A program made the translations under genes and the position numbers. A stretch of 64,000 nucleotides of DNA from the NCBI GenBank assembly GCA_964571275.1, contig CAZNCQ010000002.1, positions 28,311-92,310 on the forward strand, written 5' to 3'. The notes below the pieces were generated by a model. The model had not been told where the DNA came from and did not search any database. It was given only the letters and a program-made list of their open reading frames with translations. Of the stretch, positions 61,564 to 64,000 are shown in pieces; positions within the stretch are counted from its first letter, which is position 1; each line of letters starts with the position of its first letter. This stretch comes from DASRQZ01 sp964571275 (GTDB lineage Bacteria; Myxococcota_A; Polyangia; Fen-1088).

Positions 61564-63075
61564 TTAGGTGCGCTCAGCCGCGTCGCGGCCCTGCCAAATT
61601 GGCACACCTGATCCGGGGGTTCGTGACGCGTCTTCGGCCGGGCGGCCCGCGACCGGCTCCGGGTCATCGGCGTCCAGGTCCGCGGAGGCCTCGCCCGCGG
61701 TCGGTGGCAGGCCGATTCGCTCTTCTTCCAGGCGCCGGTAGATGGTGCGGGTCGCGATGCCGAGCAGCTGCGCGCACAGGCGCTTGTCGCCGCCCACATG
61801 GCTCAAGGTCGCGTGGATCACTCGGCGCTCGATCTCGCCGAGCGGCGTGCCGACCGCGAACGTCAGCGAGCGGTCGTCGCCGGACACCGCGCCGCCGCTC
61901 CGCACCTCGGGTGGCAGGTCGTCCAGCTCCACCGACGAGCCGCGCGACAGCACCACCGCGCGCTCGACGGTGTTTTCCAGCTCGCGCACGTTGCCGGGCC
62001 ACTCGTGCCGTGCCAGCGCGTCGGCAGCGGCGCGCGAAAAGCCGGCCAGGCGCCGAGCGTTGCGCTCACCATAGATCTGCAGGAAGTGCTCGGCCAGCAA
62101 CGGGATGTCCTCGCGCCGGTGGCGCAGCGGGGGGATCGGAACGGCGATGACGTTCAGGCGGTAGTACAGGTCCTCGCGGAAGCGCCCCTCGCGCACGGCC
62201 GCGCGCAGATCCTGGTTTGTCGCGGCCACCAGGCGCAGGTCGACCTTGGTCGAACGGCCACCGAGGCGCTCCACGTCGCCCTCCTGCAGCACGCGCAGCA
62301 GCTTGACCTGCACGTGGGTGGGAATCTCACCGATCTCGTCGAGGAACAGCGTGCCGCCGTCGGCCTGCAGAAAGCGGCCGTCGTGTCGCTGCGCCGCCCC
62401 GGTGAACGCGCCCTTCTCGTAGCCAAACAGCTCCGCCTCCAGGATCGTCTCCGGCAGCGCCGCGCAGTTGACCGGGATGAACGGCCCCTTGCTGCGCGCC
62501 GAGCCGTCGTGGATCGCCCGCGCCAGCAGCTCCTTGCCCGTTCCCGACTCGCCCAGCAGCAGCACGGTCGCCAGCGACGGCGCCGCCTGGTTGACGATGT
62601 CCATCGTGCGCCGCCAGGGCAGCGACTGCCCGATCAGCGTGCGCTTCTTGTGCGCCGCCAGCTGCGCGCGCAGCGAGCGGTTCTCTTGCACCAGGGACCG
62701 CTTCTCCAGCGCCTTGCCGACGACGCGAACGATCTGGGCCCGCTTGAGCGGCTTGGTCACGAAGTCGTACGCGCCCTGCTTCATCGCCTCGACGGCGTTC
62801 TCGACGGTGCCGTACGCGGTCATCAACACCGTCTCGGTCTCGGGCGACAGGCTGCGGCTCGCCTTGAGCAGATCGATGCCCGACATGCCCGGCATGATGA
62901 GGTCGGTGATCAGCACCGAGACCGGCTCGCGCCGGATGATCTCCAGCGCCTCTCCGCCCGACCCGGCGGTCAGCACGCGCAGCGACTCGCGCTCGAAGAT
63001 CTTGTGCAGCGAGTCGACGATGCCGGGCTCGTCATCGACAATCAGCACCGTGGGGGCGTCGTTCATGCCGTCCAT
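61564..63075 (-). CDS. NtrC-family sigma54-dependent response regulator, likely controlling gsp operon
   Basis: About 503 residues. The receiver domain is residues 8-125, with phospho-acceptor Asp58 in LITDLIMPGMSG and lysine in FVTKPLK. The AAA+ domain has Walker A GESGTGKELLARAI, the GAFTGA loop, Walker B GGTLFLDEIGEIP and FREDLYYRLNVIAVPIPPLR. A Fis-type helix-turn-helix follows (LCAQLLGIATRTIYRRLEEE), with an acidic tail. The gene ends 80 bases upstream of gspC, on the same strand. The start is uncertain: ATG 63075 or 63066 both precede PTVLIVDDEPGIV, and the frame is open to TTG 63123. A probable partner kinase ends at 63906, beyond orn. Confidence 0.93.
   Translation of the reverse strand: MDGMNDAPTVLIVDDEPGIVDSLHKIFERESLRVLTAGSGGEALEIIRREPVSVLITDLIMPGMSGIDLLKASRSLSPETETVLMTAYGTVENAVEAMKQGAYDFVTKPLKRAQIVRVVGKALEKRSLVQENRSLRAQLAAHKKRTLIGQSLPWRRTMDIVNQAAPSLATVLLLGESGTGKELLARAIHDGSARSKGPFIPVNCAALPETILEAELFGYEKGAFTGAAQRHDGRFLQADGGTLFLDEIGEIPTHVQVKLLRVLQEGDVERLGGRSTKVDLRLVAATNQDLRAAVREGRFREDLYYRLNVIAVPIPPLRHRREDIPLLAEHFLQIYGERNARRLAGFSRAAADALARHEWPGNVRELENTVERAVVLSRGSSVELDDLPPEVRSGGAVSGDDRSLTFAVGTPLGEIERRVIHATLSHVGGDKRLCAQLLGIATRTIYRRLEEERIGLPPTAGEASADLDADDPEPVAGRPAEDASRTPGSGVPIWQGRDAAERT
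61592..61604. promoter_or_regulatory. 13-bp palindrome, candidate activator site upstream of gspC
   Basis: TGCCAAATTGGCA is a perfect inverted repeat (TGCCAA-A-TTGGCA) lying inside the last codons of the response regulator gene. Its centre is about 98 bases upstream of the predicted gspC transcription start, the usual distance for an NtrC-type activator. Closely related sequences occur twice upstream of the regulator gene (63153-63163, 63181-63193). Confidence 0.55.
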
Positions 63076-63087
63076 GCCCGATTCTGT

Positions 63088-63103
63088 ATCAATGCCGGTG
63101 CCA
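63088..63103 (-). promoter_or_regulatory. Sigma54-like promoter upstream of the response regulator
   Basis: On the minus strand TGGCACCGGCATTGAT is identical at 13 of 16 bases to the proposed gspC promoter and has a perfect TGGCAC -24 box. The -12 box reads TTGAT instead of TTGCT, which weakens it. If real, transcription starts near 63078, favouring the ATG at 63066 as start of translation. Confidence 0.35.
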
Positions 63104-63152
63104 TCCTTCGAATTTCTCCGCAACTAGCTGATTTTACTGAACGCATGCTCAC

Positions 63153-63193
63153 GCCAACTTGGCCCAGCCACCCTCATAGCTGCCAAATTGACA
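63153..63193. promoter_or_regulatory. Two palindromic sites related to the gspC upstream site
   Basis: GCCAACTTGGC at 63153-63163 is a perfect palindrome with the same GCCAA/TTGGC arms as the gspC site. TGCCAAATTGACA at 63181-63193 matches that site at 12 of 13 bases. They lie in the region shared by the response regulator (minus) and orn (plus), about 80 and 110 bases upstream of the regulator's proposed start site. The second contains TTGACA, which could also be a -35 box for orn. Confidence 0.5.
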
Positions 63194-63298
63194 TCCCGCC
63201 AGAAGAATCAATCGCGGCCGTGCCACTCTGTCACGCACCCGACGGGTGCAGCCATGTCCGGACAATGACCTCGCCAGGGCACGTGGCAAACTGCGGGC

Positions 63299-63889
63299 GT
63301 GTCCACGCGCCGTCGCAGCCCGAGATCTGAAAACCTGGTCTGGATTGATCTCGAGATGACCGGCCTCGATCCGTTCGAGGATGTCATTCTTCAGGCCGCT
63401 CTCGTGATCACGACCGCCGAGCTCGAGCCGATCGATGAGCTCGCGATCGACGTCGCACAGCACGGGGAGGCGCTCGACCGCATGACGCCCATCGTCCGTG
63501 AAATGCACACCGCCACGGGTCTCCTCGAACGTGTGCGGCGCTCGGTCATCGACGTCCATGAAGCTGAGCGTCTGCTACTCGAACGGATCACGGCGAGCTG
63601 CCCGGCACCCGCGACCCTCTGCGGCAACTCGATCTGGACCGACCGCCGCTTCATTGCGCGTCACATGGCGGCGCTCGATCGGTATCTCCACTACCGGCTC
63701 GTCGATGTCTCGAGCCTGAAGGTCCTCGCCGAGCGCTGGTACGGAAAAGACGCTGTGTTCGAAAAGCCGGCCGCCGGCCAACACGACGCAGCGGTCGACA
63801 TCAAGAACTCCATTGCAGAGCTGCGGCACTACCGTCGCACGCTCTTTCGCGATTCCCTCCTCGCGTCCCCCACTGGCGCGCCAACGTAG
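63299..63889 (+). CDS. orn: Oligoribonuclease (DEDDh exonuclease)
   Basis: 196 residues, normal for the family. Exonuclease motif I is LVWIDLEMTGLDPFEDVILQ, with acidic metal ligands. LCGNSIWTDRRFIARHMAAL carries motif II, and HDAAVDIKNSIAELRHYR carries the catalytic His/Asp of motif III. VDVSSLKVLAERWYG is also conserved. The enzyme degrades 2-5-mer RNAs and pGpG from cyclic-di-GMP breakdown. The start is GTG 63299; no strong ribosome site is visible. It is divergent from the response regulator and convergent with the kinase at the right edge. Confidence 0.95.
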   Translation: MSTRRRSPRSENLVWIDLEMTGLDPFEDVILQAALVITTAELEPIDELAIDVAQHGEALDRMTPIVREMHTATGLLERVRRSVIDVHEAERLLLERITASCPAPATLCGNSIWTDRRFIARHMAALDRYLHYRLVDVSSLKVLAERWYGKDAVFEKPAAGQHDAAVDIKNSIAELRHYRRTLFRDSLLASPTGAPT

Positions 63890-63905
63890 AAGGGCAGCAA
63901 CGCCG

Positions 63906-63931
63906 TCACCCTGCCGTGCTGGGCAGGGTGA
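63906..63931. repeat. 10-bp perfect stem-loop between convergent genes
   Basis: TCACCCTGCC (63906-63915) pairs with GGCAGGGTGA (63922-63931) around a 6-base loop. It begins 17 bases after the orn stop and contains the stop codon of the convergent kinase gene. No T-tract follows on either strand, so it would at best pause polymerase or protect transcript ends from both sides. Confidence 0.5.
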
Positions 63932-64000
63932 TCCGGAACGTCGTCCCCTCGCCGACGCGGCTGTCGACGCGGATCTTGCCGCCGTGGCGCTCGATGATGC
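63906..64000 (-). CDS. C-terminal end of a sensor histidine kinase, cut by window edge
   Basis: The last 30 residues, IIERHGGKIRVDSRVGEGTT followed by FRITLPSTAG and a stop, are the G2/G3 end of an HATPase domain. This form is common in NtrB-like and other histidine kinases. The rest lies outside the window. Its nearness to the NtrC-type response regulator, on the same strand but separated by orn, makes it the leading candidate partner; that is inference. Confidence 0.85.
   Translation of the reverse strand, partial: IIERHGGKIRVDSRVGEGTTFRITLPSTAG

Noticed and set aside
63280..63300. Sigma54 promoter for orn at TGGCAAACTGCGGGC
   Set aside because: GG and GC are 10 bases apart, but the -12 box lacks TT and it would leave no leader before the GTG at 63299.

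Overview
This is high-GC DNA from a bacterium most likely in the Myxococcota (old Deltaproteobacteria, Polyangia-like). The evidence is a protein ending in a MYXO-CTERM-type sorting tail (25633-26618), many lipoproteins with Gly/Ala/Asp 'GGAGG' linkers and cysteine-rich tandem repeats, a TPR/PEGA protein, and bacterial enhancer-binding proteins next to a type II secretion operon. A 100-N run at 25949-26048 shows that this is a scaffolded draft or metagenome assembly. I see no rRNA, tRNA, insertion sequence, prophage or CRISPR.

Layout. 1-5623 (minus): late cobalamin genes cbiA-cbiB-cobD-cobQ with a truncated VOC protein behind them. 5744-9763 (minus): a PHB-depolymerase-type lipoprotein esterase; an oxalate/formate-type MFS transporter with a 54-residue membrane partner and a good intrinsic terminator; a TPR/PEGA protein. 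10029-17821: a large Cys-repeat lipoprotein, a CBM3-carrying Cys-rich lipoprotein and a GH3 glycosidase lipoprotein. 17836-21834: N-formylglutamate amidohydrolase and a tightly overlapping four-gene operon of unknown envelope proteins. 21975-28494: a second Cys-repeat lipoprotein, a TolB-like lipoprotein with one CxxCH, the gapped MYXO-CTERM protein, a VanY-type peptidase, a glutathione transferase and a decayed gene end. 28507-31519: FAD monooxygenase with a LuxR regulator. 31648-35314: an overlapping operon of a coiled-coil protein, a PL5 alginate lyase and an HflX GTPase carrying a 53-residue acidic microsatellite insert. 35456-46993: a secreted protein of unknown function, a REC-histidine kinase, a Rieske protein, a beta-helix lipoprotein, a methyltransferase, a lipoprotein/putative zincin pair, PTS enzyme I, a SprT-like protease, a MoaD-MoaE fusion and a receiver-less sigma54 activator. 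47081-61483 (minus): a complete gspC-to-gspN type II secretion operon. 61564-64000: an NtrC-type response regulator, oligoribonuclease and the last codons of a histidine kinase.

How the parts fit. The type II secretion operon would export folded enzymes, and several candidate cargo enzymes are encoded in the same window (GH3, CBM3 protein, esterase, alginate lyase, VanY); that link is inference. The clearest regulatory reading is at the right end. A well-matched -24/-12 (sigma54) promoter sits 27 bp upstream of gspC. A perfect TGCCAA-A-TTGGCA palindrome lies about 100 bp upstream of it, and the gene just upstream encodes an NtrC-family activator. Related palindromes lie upstream of that activator's own gene. 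This suggests a two-component, sigma54-controlled secretion system with autoregulation. The 100-N gap appears to hide no missing sequence: both contig ends carry the same 7 bases, and merging them restores one reading frame.
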